Assembly (NCBI GenBank): GCA_013396995.1
Contig: VWZP01002400.1
Location: 186,001 to 250,000 of the forward strand
Length of the DNA stretch: 64,000 nt
Source of the DNA: Dicaeum eximium
Lineage: Eukaryota > Chordata > Aves > Passeriformes > Dicaeidae
Direction: 5' to 3'
Of the stretch, positions 10,401-22,089 are shown in pieces; positions within the stretch are counted from its first letter, which is position 1; each line of letters starts with the position of its first letter. The notes under the pieces are model-generated. The model searched no databases, was not told the DNA's origin, and saw nothing but the letters and a program-made list of their open reading frames with translations. A program made the translations under genes and the position numbers.

Positions 10401-13331
10401 GGAAGCCTAGGGCAGGGAAGGGTGGGCACCACCTCTGCTTGGGCTTTGTTCTCTGGAGTCTTCTGTGGGCAGACACGAGTTGAATAATAACGATCTTGGC
10501 CACTGCCATCTTTTTCCAGGGGACTCATACAGTGTGGAAGTTGCAGACAGCTGTATGGCCACAGACTCCACAGAACAGATTTCCTCATGGAATGCTAATC
10601 CAGTGCAGCCCTGAGGTGAAATCAGCAGGGGCCAGGAACGAGACACTCCCTGCTGTCACAGTAAAGCAGAAATGCTAGATCTGTTAACTCTGAACTCAGT
10701 ACTAGGCCAGCTCTACAGGGAGATTCACAGGTGCACTGCATTGCCTTCACACTTTGAAAAATAGGGCAACTGAAGAAATCCTGGGTAGAGGGAAATTGCC
10801 TGTGTGTTTTCCTGCCATCCCTGCCTGCTCCACCTGCTCCACTAGTGCCTGGCAGCTCAGGGGAAAGGAGGGTGAGAGGAAGGCTGAACCAGAGAGAACA
10901 GCACTGAAGGAAATATCTGTCTGCCCTCTACTGATGCAAGTCTTAAGCAGTGCTACAAAATTATTGTAAATTGAAGCTGTACCCCTGCCTGAAGCTGTGT
11001 AAAGAAGAAACAAGGATTTAATGTTTATTTTCTGTTGTTTTGGGCAATGTTTTCAACAGAGCACATTAAACCTTTTGCAATAACACACCACTAGCATCAG
11101 AGGTATTTTCCTTTAAACAAGGCAAGAACTGGGGAGAAGTGAAATATTTTTTATTAGTTCAGCTGGTGTATGTCATCACTGGAACTAAAAACAGTGCCCC
11201 AGCTCTGGGAGCGTGACTTTGAGAAGACTTCATGTGCCCAAAACCATCTTTTTTTTTTCCAGCCATATCAGCTGGTTAGTAAAAGGTATTGCCTCTCCCA
11301 ATAAATCTTGCTTTATTTATTGCCTTAGACCATTGTAACTGCAACATTATCAAATTGTCAAGTAAAATAAAGTATAACCAGACTTTCATGTACTGAAATA
11401 ATCTTGGTTCTCAAAAAATACATTGTGAAAATGTATAGAGTAAACAGCATGAAAAGGTTTCTCTGTTTTACAGTGCTGCATTTCCATTGCATTGCTCTGT
11501 GAGAGACCTGTAAAGCTGCTGAAGCACCCTGAGTGCTGAGGCCCTGGTGCAAGACAACAAGAATTCCAGTCATGGAGGGTAGCAGGGAGCTGATGTCACT
11601 GTCACTTTTTTCAGTCAACCAGAAACCAATTATCCCTGGCTGACAGGCCAAATTAAATCATTGGGTAGAAGGAGATGCCAGCTATCCTCCCCTAGATTAG
11701 GTAATTGGGGCTTTATTACACTCAGACCTGGTGCTGTTTGTTGGGCCACAGAACACATCTAAGAGCCATTCTGGTCTCTGGTCTTTCTCTCTCTCTCTTT
11801 CCATCCTTTCCATAACCATTAATGTATTTTTAATCCCTGAATAAAGTCTGTGTTTTACATTAAAAATCTTTTAATATTTATAATCTTTTCATATATATAA
11901 TATTAATAGATCATTCTATCTAGCCAAGTTTATAGAGAACATCAAGTTAGGAGTTCTGCCATGGAAGGCCTCAGGTGGCAGCTTTGTACTGATTTATACT
12001 TGAGAGCCCAGGTTTTTATCTAGTATTCTTGCAAAGATATAGAAAGTTTTTTACCTTATACTTCTTTGGAACTTAAGGGTGTGTTTGACATAGCATCAGG
12101 CTGATTTACTGAGGGGCTGCCTAGTTCACTGCATGGATTGTTTGGAGTGGAAGAAGTGAGGCACTAAGGTGTCAAAGTCCACTCCAGTTCAGGTTTGCAC
12201 CTAGTTGTGGCTCTCCAAGGTCTTCAGGAACACATTGCTTGGAATGACACAAAGGAATGGTACTGAACTAGCTAGTTCATTTAAATTACCAAGGTTAAAA
12301 TCTTCTTAGATTGCCCAGTAGAAAGCAGAATTTGGTACTCAGGGTAAGATACAACTATACGTACATGTAGAAACCTGGGTGTACAATGTGCTTAGTAGTT
12401 TTTATTGAAGAGGAATAAAAATACATTTGCTGTTGAAGACTTTTGAGAAATGGAGTGTAATGCAGAGAAGCTTCTGAATGGGACAAAAAACTGGAAAGCT
12501 GATGGTGGTAATTCATTGGAAGGTTAGCACATGAAGCTGACAAATTACCAGCAGCTATTAAGCCTTTGTGCCTTCAGCAAATTTCTGCTGTGTAATTATA
12601 AGGACAGCTAGAAGCACTCAGGCCTAGCAGCTCAGTGTTTCTCAAGGCTTCCCAGAGCTCTTCTCCTTCCCTTTGTGATGAACCTTGGCATGGTTACAGT
12701 TGTCAGGGAACCAAACTCCATCTCTCTGCTGGGGTACTTCAAGGTGTAGGAGAGATTAAAATGCTATTCTACATGTAATCACTAGCCATGTAATTTGTAG
12801 AAGCTATTTGTTTTGAATTATAAAGTCAAAAGTATGTATGATCTACAACACATTTTCCCCCAAAGACATACAATCGCAGAAACTTAAGGATGTTTTAGCA
12901 TTAGATGAGCTTTTTAGCTGCCATTCTTTATTTGTCTGAATTTACATATTCCATGATGTATTGCCCATTTACTCACAGTCAGGATAAAAGGCTGCAGTTA
13001 TGAAGCTTATGAGTCCTATGTAACTCTGCCCACTGTTAGAAACAAACATTACATAATGAAAGCATTATATCTGTTTCTGTAGCAACACTATAGTGTAAGT
13101 GAGAATTTCAGGACCCTATTTTATTTTAGGTGACATTCATTATCTGTTCTTTTACTTACATTTGAATAGTAATTACATTTTCCTAAGAAAGTATAATTAG
13201 ATTCTGATATCAAGAGGCGGACTACAAGTACATTAATTAGGCTTTGAAGCCACTATTAAAAACCTGGAGCAAAACAAAAGCAGTTCCAGTCAAAAAAGCT
13301 AGCACACAACACAGAGAAAAATGTTTTAACC

Positions 13332-13347
13332 AAAAAAAAAAAAAAAN
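13332..13347. repeat. Poly-A run ending in one ambiguous base
   Basis: Fifteen A followed by N at 13347. This is probably a homopolymer length ambiguity in sequencing rather than a biological feature. Confidence 0.9.
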
Positions 13348-14390
13348 TTAATTCTGCTTTGTTAGCAATCCAATGCACATAAACAGCCAGCTTGTACAAC
13401 AAGCTTCTACAAGAAATGGCTACAGGAAAATTATTTTTAAGGAATAATACTAACCAAAGTAAAAAACCTAACACTTAAATGACAACTGAGTTAGTAAAAT
13501 GTCTGTATAAATAAACGCAGTAGCAGGGGAAGAACTTCTTGTAGTCATTCCAAAGTAAGCATAACCCTATGAAATAATCCCATAACAATCCCCTTATTAC
13601 AGTGACCTTCCCAAATGAAAAAATGAACCAAACCCACTTACTGCTAGGGCTGTCACTGGAGCCAAACCCTTTCAGTGAATTTTGGTACATTAGGATTGGT
13701 TGTACATGTCTCTTTTGGTGTAGTTTATTGCTATCCCAAGAGAAATGTTATTTGGGAAGAAGCATTCATTTCCAATAAAAATAGAGGAGGGGGAGAACCA
13801 GTTTGTAAATTAATTTCCTTTTATTAGGCAAAACTGATAGAGCACTGTAGCCCTTCAAAAGGCTGCTTGCTTTCCTTCTGGACCAGTTATGGTTGCTCAT
13901 TCTTTTCTGTGGTTGAATTTTATGCCACCCATCCATTTGCCAACCTCAGCCACAACTGTGAGTGTCTTGAATGCCTTTACATGCTAAAGATCTGATACTG
14001 CTTTTCTTCTTCTGAGTGGTTTTTAAATTCTGTTTCCACTAGTGCATGTTATCTGAATCAAGAAATGGAGAAGAGACTTCAAAGTGAATCTGGGAGTGAG
14101 ATTGCTTTCTTCTCCTTTGAAAATATTTTTCTTTTTCTGAACTAAGCCACAGATTGAAATCTTTAATATTTGTTTATTACCTTGAAAATATGTGATATCA
14201 GAAGTGGCTTGGATTAGTTGAAGGGTTTCATTGGAGGAATCTTAATGTATGTGTCAAACGTTTCAAAACACCTTATTTTACTTGTTCAAAGGAAAAAAAA
14301 ATAGCAAGAAGGTAATACCTTTTAAAATTGCCAGAACTTTTTTTTTCAGCAATTTTAAAATAAAATATGCTTTTAAAAAACTCACAACTA

Positions 14391-14412
14391 CACACACACA
14401 CACACAACACAC
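14391..14412. repeat. (CA)n microsatellite
   Basis: Eight perfect CA units followed by an interrupted ACACACC tail. Ordinary dinucleotide repeat. Confidence 0.9.
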
Positions 14413-17400
14413 CAAAAAGTAAAGTGCAAAACCTCACCCTCTTCCTTCTGAAAGGTTTCAAAAATTTCTGGCCAGCTTCACTTCAAAGACCAGGTGGTTT
14501 TGGGAGACCACCATCTAACTTTGAATTTCTGCTCAGTGTTGGGAAAAGGGCTCTCACATTTAAATGGCATACAGTACAAAGCAATTGTGCTTAATTTTGT
14601 TCATGATAAATGCGAGTGGATTAATTCACCTATTATTGCTGGAGAACATGTCAAATTTGCATCAATTTGGCCAGATAGAAAATTTTTCTTCCCTGTCTTG
14701 TATTACAAGTATAACACCTATATTCAGAATCACTGTGGCTTGTGACACATAGAGAAATATGGTCCTAAAGAAATGCCAAACTGTTAAGAGTCTCCCAGTG
14801 AGTGAGCACAAATCACGCAGTCTGCCAGACTCGTTATTTCCATGGCTTCTAGGGGAGAGAAGGGCAAATACAGTACATCCTGCATGCCCAGCCTTTAGAA
14901 AGCTAATTCCATTTCTTCAACACTTGTGATTGCCGTGTCAGAATGGAATTTGGTATCATTCTTGTGGGTTATTGGTTTCCCAGCTTGTTTAAACACACTG
15001 TTATACAAAGACATGTTACATTAATCTACTTCACCAAATTAATGCTGCAGACTGACTTTGCTGCTGCAGGAGTCAAGGGGGTCAAGGTTAACATGGCTCA
15101 TGTTTATCCATTCTTCAGTAGGCAAATGCTGCCAGAGACACTTTCATTCACTCCAATTAATCTTATTTTGGACGAGTGAGCTGTATGAGCTGTATCTTTA
15201 GACTACAGTCCATTCAGTAACTTGCAAGGCTACATTTCTGAAAGAGCTCATCATTTGCTGTTCTTCAGGCATGTGAGTCATGCCCATAGGGTTAGCTGGG
15301 GACTAAAAGTCTTTCAAAAGTGCTGTGGGGGTGTGGAGCTTCTCGTCACTGTGTCCCACCAGTGGCAATGTCCTCAATTCTGGGTGCAGTTGGAAGTTAA
15401 TAGGAGATCTTACCCTGCCAGCATGAGGAGCTCCTGCAACAGATATGGGCCATACTGCTGTGGGGACTTCTTGTTTTCTACTTTTGAACAAGTTGCTTAT
15501 AGTCAAGGCACTGATGATGCAGTTTGACAGCAAAATCTTGTTTCTCTGATAATGGTAATTGCATTGGAAATGCTGGCTTAGAAATTCTTGTATCCCAGAA
15601 ACTCAGAAAGTCTCAGATTTAGAAGTCTCAGTCCCATAAAACTATGTCTGGTGAATGTTGGTGCTAAACTTAAATCTGGCTGCTAAGACCAGAGGTCTCA
15701 GCACCTGCCCGTACACAAAAAGCATATTCACCCAGGCTTTCAGTGTATTGGAATAACTTACTATAAAAATGCCATCAAAAAGGGAGAAAACCCATGAAAA
15801 ATACTTGATATACAGGCAAATGGGAAGCACTGCATGAAATTCAACATATGCAAAGATCTCAGCTTGCCCACCCACAAAAATTAGGATGCAGTTCAGCAAC
15901 AAACCACCTGGTGCTTTGAGGGGCTCTCTGGACACTTGAAGAATATAAGTAGCAATGTCTCCTCCTTCCCCCTTTCACATCCAACATGATGCTTAGAGGT
16001 CAAACTGTGCCCCCTCCATCCAGGGGTGTTTCCTTTCACTGGCATTGGAACATGGTGACATCACATATGTCAGCATCACCAACAATGGTTGAAGTAAGTG
16101 TGAGAGGATCAAAATCAGCACAAGTTTGGGAGCCAGAATATTTCATTTTATCTTGTGAACAATGTAATTCAAACTGACAAACTTTCAGGATTTAGTTCAG
16201 TACAAAAGTGCAGCCTTTGAGAAAGGCATTGGCATTAAGATGAATGCTGTCTCACCCAATCTTAGCAGAAACTTGAAATCCCTTTGGGGCACCTACCGCT
16301 GCTTATTGTTCCCATAATATTATCTAATACTTTAACACAGAGGCCAAGATTTCCAAGAGGAATTTAGTGCTTGCCACGATCCACACCGAGACACTTCAGA
16401 GATGCCTACAGGGAAATTTTGCTTTGTGCTTTCTGGAAGTCACATCCTTCAACTGAAAACCTGCAAATCCAGGAGATCCAAATCGTCAGATGCTTTTCAA
16501 AACCTTGTCACACTCAATATACAATGACGGAATACAGAAGAGGGAAAAAAATTATAAGGGATATTACAGATCATGAAAAGTTAAGAAACTTCTGTATTTT
16601 CCTGTTACAAAAGTTACTTTTTGAGTGTTATGGTGTTTCGCATTGCAAGTATAACTACCTCACAATTATTTATCACTGCAAATACAGTGAAAAAAACCAG
16701 GGAAAGAATTAGTTTTGTGTCCCTCAGCCTGTGAAACCAAGTGTGTTGTCACCTTTCTCTATTCGCAAAGATCAAAATTCAAACAGTTTTAGAAGCATCT
16801 CCTCCTTCCCAGCCTGTCCACTTGACTGTAGTCATCATCCTGCCCTGTCCCCAGGACAATTGCAGTGTTTACCAGAAGTACAATGTTTACATGCAAATTG
16901 AGTGTTAAAATCAAGCATATTTAGTTACTAATCCTGCCTTCCTGAATCTTGCTCTTTCTCCTCCTCTACACTGTTGCCTGCTGGAATTGTTGGGTCTGAA
17001 TTCTTTCTAAAGCTACTTTGTATTGATTAGATGAAATCATGCTACAAACCTATGTAAATCTTTCCCACATACCTTTGAAACTGTGGCTGAACTATACAAC
17101 TATGTCCCCTGTAACAGATGGGATTTTCAATTTAATTCCAATACTTTCATGTTTAGGTCTTTCTGGTTTGTAGTATGAGTTACCTCACTCTGAAGGAAAT
17201 TAAAAAAGAGAATTAGAAGAGGATTTGTAAGACTGTTAACATGTCTAGTCTACTGAAATGAGAAGCATAGAGGGGGAAAATAAATGTACAACCCATTTAG
17301 AACTTAATATATCAGTGCTTTTGTAAAAACACAATTTGCCTCACTTTCTCAAGCACTCTATAACCTTGACACTCACAGGAAGCTTATTGGTACAGACAGA

Positions 17401-19597
17401 AACTTCCTGATTAGACGGTTCATTAGCAGCAAGGTACAGAATACTAATTGCCAATTTTCATCTGCATTGACAAGGCCTGACCTAGCATTCATCTGATTGA
17501 AATTGGTTCCCTGGTGATGCCTCTTGCTTCCCTGCTTCCTGATCCCAGCTTCCCAGCCACACACAATATGATAAACATGTTGTTTCACAAAAATCCATCA
17601 AAGATAAGTAAATCACACACTTTATTGACTTCTGCAGGCCCCAGGGGACTCCTGTCCTACCTTGCACAGCCAATCCTTTGTTTTGCCTACCTAGAGGTAA
17701 AATACTCAGGAGAGACTTCATATGGAAACCCAAACAGCTTTTATTGCTCCTACTATTTCTATCACATCCAAAATTAGACCTATCTGAGCAAATCAGCCCA
17801 ACTCTCCTGTAATCTTGGGTTAAATTTGTATTTTAGTTTGGCATGTAGAAATCCCTCATTACTGAGTAGCAAAGTGGCTACCATGGGAATCAAAAAAGTA
17901 GTCATCATTTCAAAAAATGTATTTCACTTAAGAAAGCAATATGCCTGACAGGTCTTGCAAAATTATTTTACATTTTCAGATAAAGCCCTTCAGTTTCATA
18001 AAAACATTAGTAATCTGAAAATAGGCAGAACTGACAGGTCGTGCTCTGGTGCTTTACTCTAGCTGAGAAAGACATAAAAGGAGCAAAGCAAGAGTTCAAA
18101 ACCCCAAATATTTGTACATCCTAATAAAGAGGAAAAGAAAGCTCAAAGGAAGAAACATTTATAAACTAAGAAGTTAAATATAATAATCAAATATTTGTCT
18201 CTGGAAAAGTATGGGACAAAGGAGATTTCAGCTCTCTCTTGCCCAGCTCTTTTGTGGGTGGTTATCTTTGAAAGCACTGCAGAAAATCAATGCAATCAAA
18301 GTTGTTCTTGTTGCAAAGAGACTAATTAAAATGCAAAGAAATCTATAGTTTTTTTTAATGAGGTAAACAACTTCTTCTTACAATACAACTCTAGCTACAA
18401 GACCTTTCAGCCATCCCTTATTCACATTAGTTTATCCATTGCCTTGATTTGTCCCCTCGTAATTACCCAAAGTGCAACAAACTGAATTAAAAAATTATCT
18501 ATCAGTTATTCAATGAAGAGGTACATAAAGTACCTTAAACAGGAAGATGATCTGGATGACTTGGTCAGGTCCATTGTTCTAGAAAACTCCATCATCCTCA
18601 GTTTTCAAGAAATACTTCAGAATGTATTTTAATGCCCAAACCAGGATGTCAGATCAGAGTGACTTCATGCTTGAATGCTCAATAGTTTTTTATAAATGAA
18701 GCCCTCCCATTGGTGAACTGGGAACACCAGTGAAATTTAGAATCCCAATTTAATCCCTGATGAAATTCTGCAAGAACTTAAGAGAAGATGTACACGAGAA
18801 GCACCATTGTACACAAGAAAATGAAAGACCCCAGGGAAAAACGGGGACTATTTCATACAGGCTTTCTAATTATTCTAATTTCTATTCATTTTGTAGTTTA
18901 CATTAAAACTACTAAAACATTGGAAAAGAAATGCCAATTACTTAGGAAAATCACCTGTAAATATATTTGACCTAGAAGGCACAGGATGGCATCAATAAAA
19001 GTTGCACTTTAAATTGGAGCAATATTGAACAATCAGAAAACATGCCTAGCAGTGAGAAGCAGAAGACACACAATTAATTAGTACTGCTGTCATCTGAAAA
19101 TTGACAACACTGCTTATATCAGGAAGAAAAAGATGTTAGATAATGAAATTAGTTGGACAGAGTTGAATAAAATATCTTAGAAGAGATGACACTGACTAGT
19201 GCAGTCTGATACCACACCACTCTGTCATTTTTGCATGGAAGTAATCAGAACAGAAAAGGCAGCACTTCAGTGAAAGCAAATAACAACACAAACCCCTTTT
19301 CCCTGAGAAAATGGCACAGCCTCTGACTTTTGTGCCTGCAGAATCTCATCAAAGCTAAGCTGTATTGAGAAAGCATGGAAAAGAGAAGAAACAATTGAAA
19401 AAAGGCATTGGGAAATGCAGAGCTAAGTTTCAAACAGGCTGAAAAAAGCAGCTCTTTTTGGTTATTCTAAAAGTGATTACATTTTAATTACTTTCCAAAG
19501 ACCTAGGAGGTATTCATATACTTGCTGTATGTTTTGTAGTCAACAGAGTTACAAGGCTGTCAACAATGTCAACACATGTGTTAACACAATACATTTA

Positions 19598-19636
19598 AGT
19601 TCTCAGACTGGTGGCATATCCTGATGTCTGAGAACT
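19598..19636. repeat. Inverted repeat, 11-bp arms, 17-base loop
   Basis: AGTTCTCAGAC at 19598-19608 and its exact reverse complement at 19626-19636. In 64 kb such a match is only mildly unusual. Confidence 0.9.
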
Positions 19637-21665
19637 CCTAAGTTTCCTTAGAGTACAGATTTTACTTGTGTGTTTTTCAGAAAAATATCCAGATTTAAGA
19701 GATGTGACTGTTTTCTTGAAATACTTACTATATATTCCTCAAAATGGAAAAGTTAGTATTTGCTTAAATTTGGGGTCTATCTTTCTGAATACTCACAGGA
19801 TTTCTTTTTCAAATTGCCTAGAATATGAATCCAGAAAATACTGTTGTTCTAAGTAAGTTATTTGGTGACAAATTTAAATAATAATGCACTTAAAGCAGGC
19901 AATCAGCACTGAGCTAAACTGCGTAATTTAGCCTGACAAAAGAATTCCCTGATGACAGTGGTATTTTCATGCTCACGTTGTAATGATTATATATCTTAGT
20001 GCATAATTTCAAACAGAAATGAAGTAGGACAGATGGCAAGGAGAAGAAAACACCCAAACAACTACAAATGTAAATATAAAAGAAAGGGGATTACAAATAG
20101 TGAAAGAGCTGAAAACTACAATTAGCCATTTAATTATATTTAACTTGAAAGTTATCTAAGTACTTTCCACTAGGACCCCTATTCATCACAATGTTCATAG
20201 CACATGACATTTGGCCAGGAAATCCAGCCTGGGCTGTCATCAGAGAGTTCAGAGCTGGTGAGCAGAGCAGGGGGGCTCAAGGGAGTGGAAGGTGGAGGCT
20301 TCCTGGGAAGAAGATGGTGCCAGGAGAAGGGACAGAGGCTCTGGAAAGGCGTGCCACAAGGCCAGCAGTGGGTGAGTGCAGCTACACATAAATGAGATGG
20401 GAAAGAAAGAGGAGCTCTGCTGCAGGAGAAATTTTTAAATTAATCAGTTCACTGAGCTTAATGAGGGATGTGAAAGTACCTACCTATTATAAAGAGCTTT
20501 AGTGAATTCATTTTGGCATCAACAGTCTGCTCCCTACTCATCTGAGGACTTCAGCATATACTTGACTTTCAGCTTGTACTTAGTTCAGTGTACATGTATA
20601 ATTAAACTCATTATTAAAGGCTTCCTGAATTGGGGATTAACATTTGGCTGAAGCCAACACAATACCAAATGTATTGAGTGTTACCTGTTTGACAGTAAAA
20701 TAACGTAGCAATGACCAAGCAGATTTTTCAGGCTGTTCCTGGGCTTGGAAATGCCTGGATCCTCACTGGGGCAAGGAGAGTTAGTGCCAAGAGCTAAAGA
20801 CAGGAGGATTAGTAGAGGCGAAGGTGGTGGAAAGAGAAGATTCACTGCCAAACTGGCAGCTCGTCTCTGTCTTGGCCTCAGAGCCGGAATGGTGCCGTGG
20901 CACTTGCTGCTGTGTTCCCACTGGACACACAGACTGGCTGTGTGAGGTGCCAGGGGGCCAGAGTTTGTACTGGATCATGGTATGAACACAGCTCCTGGGG
21001 CTGTGCTGTCTGCCCTCACTTTCCCTTCTGCTGGGGCAGGACAGGGATTTTATCTGTGAGCAAAGCTGTGATCCACGGATGAGGCACTGCCCACGGAGAG
21101 CGCTGGGCAAAAACTGCACATTGCCTGTGGGTGAGGAGCTGCTGGGGGAAGCTCCCTGAGTATGGGCAGGCTGATGGCACTTAATACCAGCTGTTTAATA
21201 CCAGCCCTGGCTAAAACCAAATGCAGTCCATGCCCTGCTGCATCCCCTTCTCTTATCGATCCTGCTGTGACACCTCCTGGTTCTGTAAGTGACTGGCTCC
21301 TCCAGGAGCAGTTCAAGGTTATAACACAACGTGATGAAGCTCAAAGTTCCCGTGCCAGCTCCTAGGAGTGTGCTTTTTAGTCACTGCAGTGTGAACAATA
21401 CCAACAAAACAAAAACAGAATACTGAGGAAGAGAGCAGGCTAACATCTCACTACCTAAAAAGAGTGAGGATGTGGATGTTGTGTGAAACATCCGTTCACT
21501 TCATGTGTAAACGGTGTAACATGACAGAAGAAATTCAGAAAGCAGCAAGTGTCTGTGAGCTGACTGTGCACAAAAACGTCAAGTGTTTGCAGTGTGGATC
21601 AGGCGTGCGTGCAGCGGGATTTGATGGGGATAATGAGCCCTGAGGTTTGGGCTGTGCCGGGGGCC

Positions 21666-21702
21666 AGCAGAGCAGAGCAGGGCAGAGCAGGGCAGAGCAG
21701 AG
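21666..21702. repeat. Short tandem repeat upstream of CRB1 exon 1
   Basis: An imperfect array of 5- and 10-base units (AGCAG/GGCAGAGCAG) about 320 bases before the CRB1 start codon. It may lie in the promoter or the 5'UTR. Confidence 0.85.
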
Positions 21703-22013
21703 CGCACCATTCCCCCCACGCCATCTCCGGCACCGCCGCGGGAAAACTCCAGTCCAGCTCCCACACGGATCTGCACCAGGTTTGAAAAATCACTGGGACC
21801 TGCCCAAGTGGAACCTTACCGAGCACAGCTGCCTTTTGAATCCAAGTGTGCAGGTTTGCGGTGAGCGGGCTGATGAGGGGCGCGGGCGGAGATGGCTCGT
21901 AGGGGGCTGCGTGCCCCGGGTGTGCCCCTGGCTTCAGACACGAGCGGAAAGCAGTGAGGATCAGCACCAGCCCTTTGGACAACAGGCAACTCGGCGGAGG
22001 ATGTCCTATCAAG
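21700..22013 (+). promoter_or_regulatory. CRB1: Presumed CRB1 promoter-proximal region / 5' leader
   Basis: This GC-richer stretch with scattered CpG (for example GGCACCGCCGCGG near 21729 and GGGGCGCGGGCGGAG near 21878) contrasts with the AT-rich DNA around it and lies directly upstream of the CRB1 signal-peptide exon. No TATA box or initiator is convincing, so the transcription start is not placed. Confidence 0.45.
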
Positions 22014-22039
22014 ATGAATATGGCTCATTCAAGAATTAA
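22001..22039 (+). promoter_or_regulatory. CRB1: uORF overlapping the CRB1 start codon
   Basis: ATG at 22001 opens a 12-codon frame ending with TAA at 22037-22039, in a different frame from CRB1. It runs through both possible CRB1 initiators (22014 and 22020). It has A at -3. If the CRB1 leader includes this ATG, ribosomes initiating here would pass the main start, so CRB1 translation would depend on leaky scanning. Confidence 0.7.
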
Positions 22040-22089
22040 CTCTCTACTCATCTTCTACCTCAGTTTTTTGCTGCTCATCCATTTAAAAA
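22020..22089 (+). CDS. CRB1: CRB1 exon 1: signal peptide
   Basis: Encodes 23 residues plus one base: MAHSRIN followed by a hydrophobic core LLIFYLSFLLLIHLK, closely matching the known CRB1 signal peptide. The ATG at 22020 aligns with the family start and has a strong context (A at -3, G at +4). An in-frame ATG at 22014 would add Met-Asn. The donor AAAAA|GTAAGA lies at 22090. The phase 1 exit joins A|AA to give Lys-Ser-Leu-Cys in exon 2, as expected for the family. Confidence 0.92.

Larger units (their letters stand above)
7961..21650. other. Intergenic region between ZBTB41 and CRB1
   Basis: About 13.7 kb of mostly AT-rich DNA between the two divergent genes. All open frames are short, lack recognisable domains and overlap equally long frames on the other strand. 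It holds a CA microsatellite (14391-14412), a short CT run (about 11783-11799), a poly-A run ending in one N (13332-13347) and an 11-bp stem-loop (19598-19636). An AATAAA followed by GT-rich sequence near 11840 has no gene attached. I recognise no tRNA, CR1 or LTR with confidence. Confidence 0.7.

Noticed and set aside
11690..11880. Possible LTR-like end with AATAAAGTCTGTG
   Set aside because: No paired terminal TG/CA ends, second LTR or internal viral sequence is visible; the polyadenylation-like motif alone is not enough.
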